Shown piece by piece: positions 37,590 through 46,380 of a stretch of 64,000 nt of DNA. The DNA lies in the NCBI GenBank assembly GCA_002363385.1, contig DEVL01000003.1, positions 505 to 64,504 of the forward strand, read 5' to 3'. This DNA is from Stenotrophomonas maltophilia. GTDB lineage: Bacteria; Pseudomonadota; Gammaproteobacteria; Xanthomonadales; Xanthomonadaceae. A model generated the notes under the pieces. The model was not told the DNA's origin. It was given only the letters and a program-made list of their open reading frames with translations, and searched no databases. Numbering within the stretch: position 1 is the stretch's first letter; every line of letters starts with the position of its first letter. A program made the position numbers and the translations under genes.

Positions 37590-38228
37590 ATGACAGAACA
37601 CACCCTCCCCGCTGGCGTCGCCGACGCGCTTGAGCGCGGCCTGGCCGCCATGCAGCTGGACGCCGCGCTGGCACCGCCACTGCTGACCTACCTGACCCTG
37701 CTCGACCGCTGGAACCGGACGTACAACCTGACGGCCATCCGCGATCCGCTGGAGATGGTGACCCGCCATCTGCTCGATTCGCTGGCGATGCAGCCGTTCC
37801 TGGAGACCGGCAACCTTGCCGATCTGGGCACCGGCCCTGGGCTGCCGGGCATCCCGCTGGCCATCGCACGCCCGCAGCTGCAGGTGACCCTGGTCGAAAG
37901 CAATGGCAAGAAAGCGCGCTTCATGCGTGAGGCCGTGCGCCAGCTGGGCCTGGGCAACGCCCGCGTAGCCGAGTCGCGTGCCGAGGCACTGGCCGAACCG
38001 GCCGCCTATGACCACCTGACCGCCCGCGCGATGGATACCCTGGCCGGGATCATCCGGGTCGGTGGGCATCTGCTGCGCCCGGGGGGCCGCCTGCTGGCGA
38101 TGAAAGGCGTGTACCCGCACGACGAGATCGCGCAGCTGCCGGCCGGCTGGGCGGTGGAGAAAGTGGTGCCGCTGAGCGTTCCCGGGTTGACCGGCGAGCG
38201 CCATCTGGTGGTGGTCACCGGCCCGTGA
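37590..38228 (+). CDS. rsmG: 16S rRNA (guanine527-N7)-methyltransferase
   Basis: A 212-residue SAM-dependent methyltransferase (also called GidB) acting on G527 of 16S rRNA. The SAM motif is LADLGTGPGLPGIPLA, followed by VESNGKKARFM and TARAMDTLAGI. The N-terminal helix includes DRWNRTYNLTAIRD, a family mark. Loss of this enzyme in other bacteria gives low-level streptomycin resistance. It is followed after ~200 bases by parAB, the usual gidB-parA-parB order near bacterial origins. Confidence 0.95.
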   Translation: MTEHTLPAGVADALERGLAAMQLDAALAPPLLTYLTLLDRWNRTYNLTAIRDPLEMVTRHLLDSLAMQPFLETGNLADLGTGPGLPGIPLAIARPQLQVTLVESNGKKARFMREAVRQLGLGNARVAESRAEALAEPAAYDHLTARAMDTLAGIIRVGGHLLRPGGRLLAMKGVYPHDEIAQLPAGWAVEKVVPLSVPGLTGERHLVVVTGP

Positions 38229-38387
38229 GCCGGTGACCTCACCGCCTGCATCGCCCGCCCTACGGTCGTCCCGCCCCCCTCCCGCGGTGGCCCCACGCGG
38301 CGCCATCGGCGTGCCCGTGGGCGTCGCTGCGGTATTGCGGCGCGTGCCTTCCGCGCATCTCACAGTGCATGACACGCCCCATATACG

Positions 38388-38393
38388 CATAAT
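38388..38393 (+). promoter_or_regulatory. Possible -10 box of parAB
   Basis: CATAAT 36 bases before the parA ATG. A second candidate TATACG overlaps it at 38382-38387. No clear -35 box. Confidence 0.3.
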
Positions 38394-38429
38394 GACCAGT
38401 CCCACTCCCTGCCGATGAGGCTCACCCGC

Positions 38430-39227
38430 ATGGCCCGCATCATCGCCATCGCCAACCAGAAAGGTGGCGTCGGCAAGACCACGACCGCTGTCAATCTGGC
38501 CGCCTCCCTGGCTGCTGCGCCCAAGCGCGTGCTTCTTGTCGACCTCGATTCCCAAGGCAATGCGACCATGGGCAGCGGCGTGGACAAGCGCGAAGTCGCC
38601 GCCTCCACCTGTGATCTGCTGCTGGGCGAAAGCACCGCGGCCGAGGTCCGGGTGAAGACCCCGGAAGGCTTCGACCTGCTCCCGGGCAACATCGACCTGA
38701 CCGCCGCCGAGATCCAGCTGATGGACCAGAGCGAGCGCGAGCAGCGCCTCAAGCGCGCGCTGGCCCCGATCCGCGACGAATACGACTACATCCTGATCGA
38801 CTGCCCGCCGGCGCTGTCGCTGCTGACGCTCAACGCGCTGGCCGCCGCCGATTCGGTGATCGTGCCGATGCAGTGCGAGTACTACGCGCTGGAAGGCCTG
38901 AGCGCGCTGGTGGAAACCATCGAAGCGCTGCGTGCCAACCTCAATCCCGCGCTGGAGATCGAAGGTGTGCTGCGGACCATGTTCGATGTGCGCAACAACC
39001 TGGCCAATGCCGTGTCAGCCGAGCTGACCGAGCACTTCGGCGAGCAGGTGTTCCGCACCATCGTGCCGCGTAATGTGCGCCTGGCCGAGGCGCCCAGCCA
39101 TGGCCAGAGCATCGTCGGTTACGACCGTGCCTCGCGCGGTGGCGTTGCCTATCTCGGCCTGGCTGGCGAGATCATCCGTCGCAACAACCAACGCAAGAAG
39201 GCCGACAAGGCCATGGAGACCGCCTGA
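38430..39227 (+). CDS. parA: Chromosome-partitioning ATPase ParA
   Basis: A 265-residue Walker-type ATPase of the ParA/Soj group. The deviant Walker A KGGVGKTT is near the N-terminus, with LVDLDSQGNAT and the DYILIDCPP Walker B following. It binds DNA non-specifically as an ATP dimer and moves the ParB-parS complex. The start at 38430 (MARIIAIANQKGG) has GAGG upstream and is preferred over the ATG at 38415. Its stop overlaps the parB start by one base. Confidence 0.96.
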   Translation: MARIIAIANQKGGVGKTTTAVNLAASLAAAPKRVLLVDLDSQGNATMGSGVDKREVAASTCDLLLGESTAAEVRVKTPEGFDLLPGNIDLTAAEIQLMDQSEREQRLKRALAPIRDEYDYILIDCPPALSLLTLNALAAADSVIVPMQCEYYALEGLSALVETIEALRANLNPALEIEGVLRTMFDVRNNLANAVSAELTEHFGEQVFRTIVPRNVRLAEAPSHGQSIVGYDRASRGGVAYLGLAGEIIRRNNQRKKADKAMETA

Positions 39228-40150
39228 TGAGCACCAAGCCTGCCCTCGGCAAGAAACGCGGCCTCGGCCGTGGCCTCGACGCGCTGTTGGGGCCCAAGGG
39301 GGCAGTGACACAGGTGCAGGCAGCCGCCGTGGTCGAACCGCAGCCGGGTGAACGCCTGCGCAAGCTGCCGGTCGGCCACCTGCAGCCGGGCAAGTACCAG
39401 CCGCGACGCGACATGGACGAGACCAAGCTCGCCGAGCTGGCCGAGTCGATCAAGTCGCAGGGCGTGATCCAGCCGATCCTGGTGCGTCAGCTGGGCCCGG
39501 ACAGCTTTGAGATCGTGGCCGGCGAACGCCGCTGGCGCGCGTCGCAGCTGGCCGGCCTGGATGAAGTGCCGGTGGTGGTGCGTGAGCTGGAAGACCGCAC
39601 CGTCATCGCGATGGCGCTGATCGAGAACATCCAGCGCGAAGACCTCAACCCGCTTGAAGAAGCCGAAGCGCTGCAGCGGCTGATCTCCGAATTCGCCCTG
39701 ACCCACGCCGAGGCCGCACAGGCCGTCGGTCGCTCGCGTGCGGCGGTGTCCAACCTGCTGCGCCTGCTCGAGCTGCCGATCGCCATCCGCCTGCTGCTGG
39801 AAACCCGGCGGCTGGAAATGGGCCACGCCCGTGCGTTGCTGACACTGGCGCCGGAACTGGCCAGCAAGCTGGCCCAGGAAGCGGCCGACCAGGGCTGGTC
39901 GGTACGCGAAGTGGAACACCGCGCCCAGCAGTTCGCGGCCGGCAAAGTGCCCGGCGCGCTGCGCAAGAAGCCCGCCGCCGCCGCGCCGCAGGCCGATATC
40001 GCCTCGCTGGAAACCGAACTGTCCGAGTCGCTGGGTGCCCGCGTGGCGATCGCCCACGGCCGTGGCGGCAAGGGCAAGCTGATCATCCATTACACCGACC
40101 TGGACACGCTGGATGGCGTGCTCGACCGACTTCGCGCACAGAAGGGCTGA
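39227..40150 (+). CDS. parB: Chromosome-partitioning protein ParB
   Basis: A 307-residue ParB/Spo0J protein that binds parS sites and spreads as a CTP-dependent clamp. The CTP-binding motif GERRWRA is present in box II, after IQPILVRQ; the helix-turn-helix lies in LTHAEAAQAVGRSRAAVSNLLRLL; the C-terminal dimerisation domain ends in LDGVLDRLRAQKG. It is co-translated with parA. I did not see a parS-like TGTTTCACGTGAAACA nearby. Confidence 0.96.
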   Translation: MSTKPALGKKRGLGRGLDALLGPKGAVTQVQAAAVVEPQPGERLRKLPVGHLQPGKYQPRRDMDETKLAELAESIKSQGVIQPILVRQLGPDSFEIVAGERRWRASQLAGLDEVPVVVRELEDRTVIAMALIENIQREDLNPLEEAEALQRLISEFALTHAEAAQAVGRSRAAVSNLLRLLELPIAIRLLLETRRLEMGHARALLTLAPELASKLAQEAADQGWSVREVEHRAQQFAAGKVPGALRKKPAAAAPQADIASLETELSESLGARVAIAHGRGGKGKLIIHYTDLDTLDGVLDRLRAQKG

Positions 40151-40185
40151 GTCCCCCGCAGGCGTCAGAGGATCTTCCCCAACCA

Positions 40186-40494
40186 ATGAACCCCACCAAG
40201 GTCGACCGCAACCATCTGTTGCGTCTGACCGACCTGCCGAATGTCGGGCCGGCCTGTGAGAAAGATCTCCGTCTGATCGGCATCCGCGTGCCAGCGCATC
40301 TGCGCGGTCGTGATGCCTATGACATGTACGCGCAGCTGTGCCTGCGTACGGGGGTGATGCACGACCCCTGCGTGATCGATGTATTTCTGTCGGTGCTGCG
40401 TTTCATGCAGGGCGAGGCGCCGCGGCCGTGGTGGGATTTCAGCAAGGAACGCAAGGCCACCCTGGCCAAGGAAGCGCCGCTCAGCCTCTGGTGA
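40186..40494 (+). CDS. Cdd1-like helix-hairpin-helix protein
   Basis: A 102-residue protein with a helix-hairpin-helix-like segment (LLRLTDLPNVGPACEKDLRLIG). It then has the DMYAQLCLRTGVMHDPCVIDVF motif of the Cdd1 ('pathogenicity locus') family. The family is small and uncharacterised; the HhH suggests a nucleic-acid or regulatory role. It starts 35 bases after parB, so it may share the transcript. Confidence 0.8.
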   Translation: MNPTKVDRNHLLRLTDLPNVGPACEKDLRLIGIRVPAHLRGRDAYDMYAQLCLRTGVMHDPCVIDVFLSVLRFMQGEAPRPWWDFSKERKATLAKEAPLSLW

Positions 40495-40578
40495 GGCGGG
40501 CCACCGGGACGCGCGGATCGCCACGCGGGCGTCCCGGGCACGCTGTATTGATACGTGGCTGCATGACGGACAGACCCC

Positions 40579-41544
40579 ATGACGATTCTCGTGACCGGCG
40601 CGGCCGGTTTCATCGGCGCCAACACCTGCAAGGCCCTGCTTGAGCGCGGTGAGCGCGTCGTCGGCCTGGACAACTACAACGACTACTACGATCCGCAGAT
40701 CAAGCGCGATCGCGTGGCCGCGCTGTGCCCGGACGCCGACATCCGCGTGCTCGACCTGACCGATCGCGAGGGCCTGGCCGCGCTGTTCGATGAGGTCCAG
40801 CCGACCCGGGTCATCCACCTGGCCGCACAGGCCGGCGTGCGCTACTCGCTGGAAAACCCGCATGCCTACGTCGACAGCAACCTGACCGGCTTCGTCAACA
40901 TGCTGGAGCTGTGCCGCCATCGTGGCGTGGCCCATCTGGTGTATGCCTCCAGCAGCTCGGTGTACGGCGATTCGGCGACCCCGCCGTTCTCCGAAGACCA
41001 GCGCATCGACAAGCCACGCTCGCTGTATGCCGCGACCAAGGCCGCCAACGAGCTGATGGCCTACACCTACGCCCAGCTGTTCGGGCTGCATGCCACCGGT
41101 CTGCGCTTCTTCACCGTGTATGGCCCGTGGGGCCGCCCGGACATGGCACCGCTGCTGTTCTCGCGCGCGGTGTTGGCCGGCCGCCCGATCGACGTGTTCA
41201 ACGAGGGCAAGATGCAGCGCGACTTCACACATGTCTCCGACATCGTGGATGGCATCCTCGGCGCGCTGGCGCATCCGTCCAGCGAGGTCGTTCCGCATCG
41301 AGTCTTCAACCTCGGCAACCACACGCCGATCGAACTGGAGCATTTCATCGGCGTCATCGAGGCCGCGGCCGGACGCCCGGCGCAGAAGGTCTACAAGCCG
41401 ATGCAGCCCGGCGACATGATCCGCACCATGGCCGACACCACGCGCGCGTATGACGCATTCGGCTATGAGCCGGCCATGCCGATCGAGCGCGGTCTGCCGC
41501 TGGTGGTGGCCTGGTGCCGCGATTACTTCGGGGCTCACGCCTGA
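40579..41544 (+). CDS. NAD-dependent nucleotide-sugar epimerase
   Basis: A 321-residue short-chain dehydrogenase-type epimerase. The NAD-binding motif is TGAAGFIGANTCKALLERG, with the active-site triad Ser (YASSSSVYG) and YAATK. NYNDYYDPQIKRDR and RFFTVYGPWGRPDMA are typical of UDP-glucuronate 4-epimerases (CapI/WbnF type), so UDP-galacturonate is a likely product, though not proven. It leads a group with a GT2 enzyme and a LAB_N protein, suggesting envelope sugar modification. Confidence 0.85.
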   Translation: MTILVTGAAGFIGANTCKALLERGERVVGLDNYNDYYDPQIKRDRVAALCPDADIRVLDLTDREGLAALFDEVQPTRVIHLAAQAGVRYSLENPHAYVDSNLTGFVNMLELCRHRGVAHLVYASSSSVYGDSATPPFSEDQRIDKPRSLYAATKAANELMAYTYAQLFGLHATGLRFFTVYGPWGRPDMAPLLFSRAVLAGRPIDVFNEGKMQRDFTHVSDIVDGILGALAHPSSEVVPHRVFNLGNHTPIELEHFIGVIEAAAGRPAQKVYKPMQPGDMIRTMADTTRAYDAFGYEPAMPIERGLPLVVAWCRDYFGAHA

Positions 41545-41631
41545 CACACACACGCCGATTCATCTTCGGATAACCTCGGGCGCGGAGAATGCGCGCTCTT
41601 TTTCGATCCTGGCCATTCGCAGAGCCCGACC

Positions 41632-42354
41632 ATGAGCCAACCCCAGTTGTCGGTCGTCGTCCCGGTCTTCAATGAACGCGACAACGTCACGCCCCTGATC
41701 AACGAGATCACCACCGCACTGCGTGGGCAGATCGATTTCGAAATCGTCTACATCGACGACCACTCGCGCGACGACACCCTGGCGGTGCTGCAGGCCCTGA
41801 AGGCCGTCACGCCCGAGCTGCGGGTGCTGCACCACGTCACCCAGAGCGGGCAGAGCACCGCGGTGCGCAACGGCGTCAAGCACGCGCGTGCGCCGTGGAT
41901 CGCCACCCTGGACGGTGACGGCCAGAACGATCCGGCCGACATCCCCAAGCTGCTCGCTGCACGGGCCGCAGCCGCCACCGAGGTCAAGCTGTTCGCCGGG
42001 TGGCGCGTCAATCGCCAGGATTCGGGCAGCAAGCGCTGGGCCAGCAAGTGGGCCAATGCGATCCGCGCCCGCATGCTGCGCGATGACACGCCCGATACCG
42101 GTTGCGGCATCAAGCTGTTCGAGCGCGCCGCGTTTTTGGACCTGCCGTACTTCGACCACATGCACCGCTACCTGCCGGCGCTGATGCAACGGGCCGGCTG
42201 GCAGACGACCAGCGTGCCGGTCAATCACCGCCACCGCACGGCCGGGGTCTCCAAGTACAACAATCTCGGCCGCGCCCTGGTCGGCATCCGTGACCTGCGC
42301 GGGGTGGCCTGGCTGATCACGCGCAGCAAGCGCACCGCCGTGGAAGAACGCTGA
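41632..42354 (+). CDS. GT2 polyprenyl-phosphate glycosyltransferase
   Basis: A 240-residue dolichol-phosphate-mannose-synthase-like family 2 glycosyltransferase. It starts with LSVVVPVFNERDNV, has the metal/nucleotide motif LDGDGQNDP, and ends with VNHRHRTAGVSKYN, a typical acceptor-side motif. No C-terminal membrane helices are present. It probably loads a sugar on undecaprenyl phosphate, as ArnC does. The stop overlaps the start of the LAB_N gene by one base (TGATG), so the two are coupled. Confidence 0.85.
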   Translation: MSQPQLSVVVPVFNERDNVTPLINEITTALRGQIDFEIVYIDDHSRDDTLAVLQALKAVTPELRVLHHVTQSGQSTAVRNGVKHARAPWIATLDGDGQNDPADIPKLLAARAAAATEVKLFAGWRVNRQDSGSKRWASKWANAIRARMLRDDTPDTGCGIKLFERAAFLDLPYFDHMHRYLPALMQRAGWQTTSVPVNHRHRTAGVSKYNNLGRALVGIRDLRGVAWLITRSKRTAVEER

Positions 42355-42695
42355 TGGAACTGCATTGGCTCGACCAGCCGCTCACCTGGCTGTACTGGAC
42401 CGGCCTGCACGTCACCGGCTGGAAGCTGATCGGCTACACCGGCGCGCTGATGTTCGGCGGCCGTTGGCTGGTCCAGTTCATCGCCTCGCGCCGCGCTGGC
42501 AAGCCGGTGATCCCGCGCCTGTTCTGGTACATGAGCGTGGTCGGCAGCCTGATGACGCTGAGCTATTTCCTGTTCTCGGCCAAGCAGGACTCGGTGGGCG
42601 TGCTGCAGAACCTGTTCCCGGCCTTCACCGCGTTGTACAGCCTGAAGCTGGATATCGCGCACCGTGGGTGGAAGCGGGACAAGGCGACGCACTAG
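42354..42695 (+). CDS. LAB_N-domain membrane protein
   Basis: A 113-residue membrane protein with three helices. It matches the 'lipid A biosynthesis N-terminal' (LAB_N) domain: GWKLIGYTGALMFGGRWLVQFIASRRAGKPVIP then FWYMSVVGSLMTLSYF, a fold seen beside glycosyltransferases. It probably acts with the GT2 enzyme, perhaps as a membrane anchor or lipid-sugar flippase component. Translation is coupled to the upstream gene. Confidence 0.85.
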   Translation: MELHWLDQPLTWLYWTGLHVTGWKLIGYTGALMFGGRWLVQFIASRRAGKPVIPRLFWYMSVVGSLMTLSYFLFSAKQDSVGVLQNLFPAFTALYSLKLDIAHRGWKRDKATH

Positions 42696-42779
42696 GGTCG
42701 CGCAGGACTTTTGATCCATGCACCGCCCGCCAGCTTGGTGCCATGATCGGGGTTTGCCGTCCCTCGGGAACCCCTGACC

Positions 42780-44567
42780 GTGAAATCACCGCTCGTTGCT
42801 GCGCTGCTGCTCGCCCTGGCTCTTCCCGCCGGCGCTGCCCTGGCCGCGCCCCCGGCTGCCCCGGCCGCCGCCCCGGCCAGCCTGGCCGCCGAAAGCCCCG
42901 CCGATGCGCAGTTCCGCGCGATCTACGAGAAGGAATGGGCCTGGCGCGAAGCCGGTGGCGGTGAAGCCAGCGAAGACGGCGACGGCCCGGCCAACGCCAC
43001 CCGCATGCCCGATGTCGGCGCGGCCGCGCAGCAGGGCCGGTTGAAGGTCTGGGACGACGTCCTGGCCCAGCTGGACAAGATCGACACCAAGGCACTCTCG
43101 GCCGAGAACCGCATCAACTACGCGATCTACCGCGACCAGGTGTTCAACCTGGCCGCCGAGGTACGCCTGCGCGCCTACGAAATGCCGTTCAACGCGGACT
43201 CCTCGTTCTGGTCGAACCTGTCCTTCATGGCCCGGCGCGAGATGAAGAACGCGCAGGACTACCGCAACTACATCGCGCGCCTGAACGATGTGCCGCGCTA
43301 CTTCGACCAGCAGACCGAGAACATGCGCGCCGGCCTCAAGCGCGGTTTCAGCGTGCCGCGTGCGGTGCTTGATGGCCGCGAGGTCTCGATTGCCACCGTG
43401 TCCGAACTGAAGGACCCGACCCAATCGCCGCTGTACGCCCCGTTCAAGAAGCTGCCGGCCAGCATCCCGGCAGCCGAGCAGGCGCAGTTGCAGGAGCAGG
43501 CCCGCCAGGCGATCGGCGGCAGCGTGGTGCCGGCGTTCGCCAAGCTGCGCACGTTCTTCGCCAGCGAGTACGTCCCGCAGGCGCGCACCACCCTGGCCGC
43601 CGAGGCGATGCCGGGTGGCAAGGCGTATTACAAGCAGCAGATCCACGAATACACCACGCTGGACCTGACCCCGCAGCAGATCCACGAGATCGGCCTGAAG
43701 GAAGTCGCGCGCATCCAGGCCGAGATGAACGGCATCATCAAGCAGGTCGAGTTCAAGGGCAGCTTCGCCGAGTTCCTGACCTTCCTGCGTACCGATCCGC
43801 AGTTCTACGCCAAGACCCCGGACGAGCTGTTGCACCGTGCGGCGTGGATCTCCAAGCGCGTGGACGGCGTGATCGGCAAGTACATGACGCTGCCGCGCGC
43901 GCGCTTCACCATCGTGCCGGTGCCGCCGGACATCGCCCCGTTCTGGACCGCCGGCCGCGGTGGCATGGGCACCTATTGGCTCAACACCTACAACCTGCCG
44001 GCGCGGCCGCTGTACAACCTGCCGGCACTGACCCTGCATGAGTCCGATCCGGGCCATGCCCTGCAGGGCGCGCTGGCGGCAGAGCAGGGCGAGCAGCCCG
44101 CGTTCCGCCGCAACAACTACATTTCCGCCTATGGCGAAGGGTGGGGCCTGTACTGCGAGAAGCTCGGCGTGGAGATGGGCATCTACGAAACCCCGTACGA
44201 GGATTTCGGCCGCCTGACCTACGAAATGTGGCGGGCCGCGCGCCTGGTGATCGATACCGGCGTGCACCACAAGGGCTGGACCCGCGAGCAGGCGCTGTCC
44301 TACCTGCGCGACCACACCGCGCTGAGCGAGCATGAAGTGACCACCGAAGTGGACCGCTACATCTCCTGGCCGGGCCAGGCGCTGAGCTACAAGCTCGGCG
44401 AGATCGCGATCGTGCGCCTGCGTGCGCAGGCCGAGCAGGAACTGGGCGACCGTTTCGACGTCAAGGCCTTCCACGACGCCGTGCTCAGCCAGGGCTCGGT
44501 GCCCCTGCCGGTGCTGGAGGAACAGATCCAGGCCTTCATCGCCCAGCGCAAGGCCGCGGCCAGCTGA
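42780..44567 (+). CDS. Secreted DUF885 family protein
   Basis: A 595-residue periplasmic protein with a signal peptide (MKSPLVAALLL...GAALA), followed by a Pro/Ala-rich linker. The family motif HESDPGH (His420 to His426) resembles a zinc-binding site and is followed by the YGEGWGLYCEKLG motif with a Glu that could be the third ligand. DUF885 proteins are putative metallopeptidases without a defined substrate. The start codon is GTG with a weak ribosome site. It is separate from the upstream sugar genes by ~85 bases. Confidence 0.85.
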   Translation: MKSPLVAALLLALALPAGAALAAPPAAPAAAPASLAAESPADAQFRAIYEKEWAWREAGGGEASEDGDGPANATRMPDVGAAAQQGRLKVWDDVLAQLDKIDTKALSAENRINYAIYRDQVFNLAAEVRLRAYEMPFNADSSFWSNLSFMARREMKNAQDYRNYIARLNDVPRYFDQQTENMRAGLKRGFSVPRAVLDGREVSIATVSELKDPTQSPLYAPFKKLPASIPAAEQAQLQEQARQAIGGSVVPAFAKLRTFFASEYVPQARTTLAAEAMPGGKAYYKQQIHEYTTLDLTPQQIHEIGLKEVARIQAEMNGIIKQVEFKGSFAEFLTFLRTDPQFYAKTPDELLHRAAWISKRVDGVIGKYMTLPRARFTIVPVPPDIAPFWTAGRGGMGTYWLNTYNLPARPLYNLPALTLHESDPGHALQGALAAEQGEQPAFRRNNYISAYGEGWGLYCEKLGVEMGIYETPYEDFGRLTYEMWRAARLVIDTGVHHKGWTREQALSYLRDHTALSEHEVTTEVDRYISWPGQALSYKLGEIAIVRLRAQAEQELGDRFDVKAFHDAVLSQGSVPLPVLEEQIQAFIAQRKAAAS

Positions 44568-44667
44568 GATGCGCGGGGGCCGGCCATCGCGCCGGCCCCT
44601 GCCAACGTGAACCGACCTGCCGGGCTGCGATTGTGTAACGGCTTCACGCCCGGCTACCCTGCAGGCC

Positions 44668-45045
44668 ATGTTCCGTCGTACCCGCCCGCGTCCGTCCCTA
44701 TTGCTCCGCCTGCTGATGCTGGTGGTGGTCGGTGTGGGCGTGTTCGGCAGTTCGCTGGCCTCGGCCCTGGCCGACATCCACCTGAGCGTGCACGCGGACA
44801 GCAGCGACGTGCATGGCAGCCTGGATGACGCCGCCGATGTGCCGGGCGACGACGACGGCAAGGAAGACTGGCTGCATGCCCTGGTGCATTGCGGCCACTG
44901 CCATGGCCACGGCGGCGTGCTGCCGATGGCCGCGATGGCCTGGAGCCTGCCGGCGGCCCCCAGCCACGGCGTGCCTGCCGGGTTGATCGCGCAGCTGCGC
45001 ACGCAGCCGCCCGAAAACCTGCTGCGTCCTCCGATAGCGATCTGA
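44668..45045 (+). CDS. CzcI-like His-rich secreted protein
   Basis: A 125-residue protein with an N-terminal signal or anchor (LLLRLLMLVVVGVGVFG). It then has an acidic stretch (DDAADVPGDDDGKED) and a Cys/His motif HCGHCHGHGG that could bind metal. It precedes czcCBA by 54 bases, as CzcI-type regulators/binders do in other metal-efflux operons. The sequence is too divergent for a firm family call. Confidence 0.65.
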   Translation: MFRRTRPRPSLLLRLLMLVVVGVGVFGSSLASALADIHLSVHADSSDVHGSLDDAADVPGDDDGKEDWLHALVHCGHCHGHGGVLPMAAMAWSLPAAPSHGVPAGLIAQLRTQPPENLLRPPIAI

Positions 45046-45099
45046 TGCCCTGCGGCCGCGTGCCGCCGTTTGCCATCTGATTGCTTTCTGGAGACTCCC

Positions 45100-46380
45100 A
45101 TGTGGATGCGTCTGGCAGCTTTGGCTGCCATTGCGTTCGTGCCGTGCGTGTACGCACAGGGCACGACACCTGCTGCACCGTTGACCCTCGACGACGCCAT
45201 CGCGCGCGTCGCCCAGTACCACCCCGATCTGCGCCTGGCGCAGGCCCAGCGCCCGGTGTGGGAAGCCCGCCGTGACGCGGCCGGCCTGTCGCCCCCGTTG
45301 ACCGTGGGCGTGGAGCTGGAGAACGCACTCGGCAGCGGGGACGCTCGTGGCTTTGATGCCGCCGAAGTCACCGTCACCCTGGCCGGCGTGCTGGAACGTG
45401 GTGGCAAACTGGATGCCCGCCGCGCCGTGGCCCAGGCCAACCTGGACAGCCTGGCCCCGCAGCGCGAAACCACGCGGCTGGATCTGATGGCCGAGGTCGC
45501 CCGCCGCTATCTGGCAGTGACCGACGCGCGCCAGCAGCTGCGCATCGCCGAGACCGATATCGAGCAGCGAAGACGCGCCGTCGCCGCCGCGCGGCTGCGC
45601 CTGCAGGCCGGTGCCTCGCCCGAGTCGGTGCTGCTGACCGCGCAGGCGATGCAGGCCCAGGCCGAGCTGGACCGCGATCGCGCCCGGCAGATGGATCAGT
45701 CCGCGCGTGCGGCGCTGTCAGCACTGTGGCGCCAGCGCGAGCCCGGTTTCGACGTGGTCACCGGCGACCCGATGCAGCTGCCCGCGCTGCAGGACTTCGC
45801 CGTGCTCGCCGAGGAACTGCAGCGGACCCCGGAACTGGCGGTGCTGGCCGGCGAACGCCGCATCCGCGAAGCGCAGCTGCAGCTGGCCCGCACCCAGGCA
45901 CGGCCCGATGTCAGCTGGCAGGTCGGCGTGCGCAACAGCCGCGATACCCGCGACACCTCCCTGGTCGCCGGTTTCAGCCTGCCGCTGGGCAGTGTGCGCC
46001 GTGCCGACCCGGAGATCCGCGCCGCCGAGGCCGAACTGGCGCTCAACAGTGTGGAACGCGAGGCGCGCGCGCTGCAGCTGTACGCCACACTCGCCGAAGC
46101 ACATGGCCGCTACCTGACCTCGCGGCTGGAAGTCACCCGCATGGAACGCGACGTACTGCCCCAGCTCAAGCGCGCCGAGAATGCCGCCGAGAAGGCATGG
46201 CGCGCCGGCGCGATCAGCTACATGGAATGGGCACAGCTGCAGGCAATGCGCATCGAAGCACGCCAGCGCCAGCTGGAAGCGGCCATCGCCGCACAGACCG
46301 CTTTGATCGAACTCCAGCGTCTGACCGGCCAGAGCATGGTCGCCGCGACCGACACCGTGTCCACGGAGGACCGCCGATGA
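45100..46380 (+). CDS. czcC: CzcC-type outer-membrane efflux protein
   Basis: A 426-residue TolC-like outer-membrane channel of a heavy-metal tripartite pump. It has a signal peptide (ending VPCVYA) and two long helical repeats, with LTLDDAIARVAQYHPDLRLA at the start. CTGGAGA precedes the start at 45100. It overlaps czcB by four bases. The pump should export divalent metals (Zn, Co, Cd or Ni) from the periplasm or cytoplasm; the metal cannot be read from this subunit. Confidence 0.9.
   Translation: MWMRLAALAAIAFVPCVYAQGTTPAAPLTLDDAIARVAQYHPDLRLAQAQRPVWEARRDAAGLSPPLTVGVELENALGSGDARGFDAAEVTVTLAGVLERGGKLDARRAVAQANLDSLAPQRETTRLDLMAEVARRYLAVTDARQQLRIAETDIEQRRRAVAAARLRLQAGASPESVLLTAQAMQAQAELDRDRARQMDQSARAALSALWRQREPGFDVVTGDPMQLPALQDFAVLAEELQRTPELAVLAGERRIREAQLQLARTQARPDVSWQVGVRNSRDTRDTSLVAGFSLPLGSVRRADPEIRAAEAELALNSVEREARALQLYATLAEAHGRYLTSRLEVTRMERDVLPQLKRAENAAEKAWRAGAISYMEWAQLQAMRIEARQRQLEAAIAAQTALIELQRLTGQSMVAATDTVSTEDRR

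Noticed and set aside
38229..38429. Possible parS or oriC near parAB
   Set aside because: No TGTTTCACGTGAAACA-like site or DnaA-box cluster was seen in the gap before parA.
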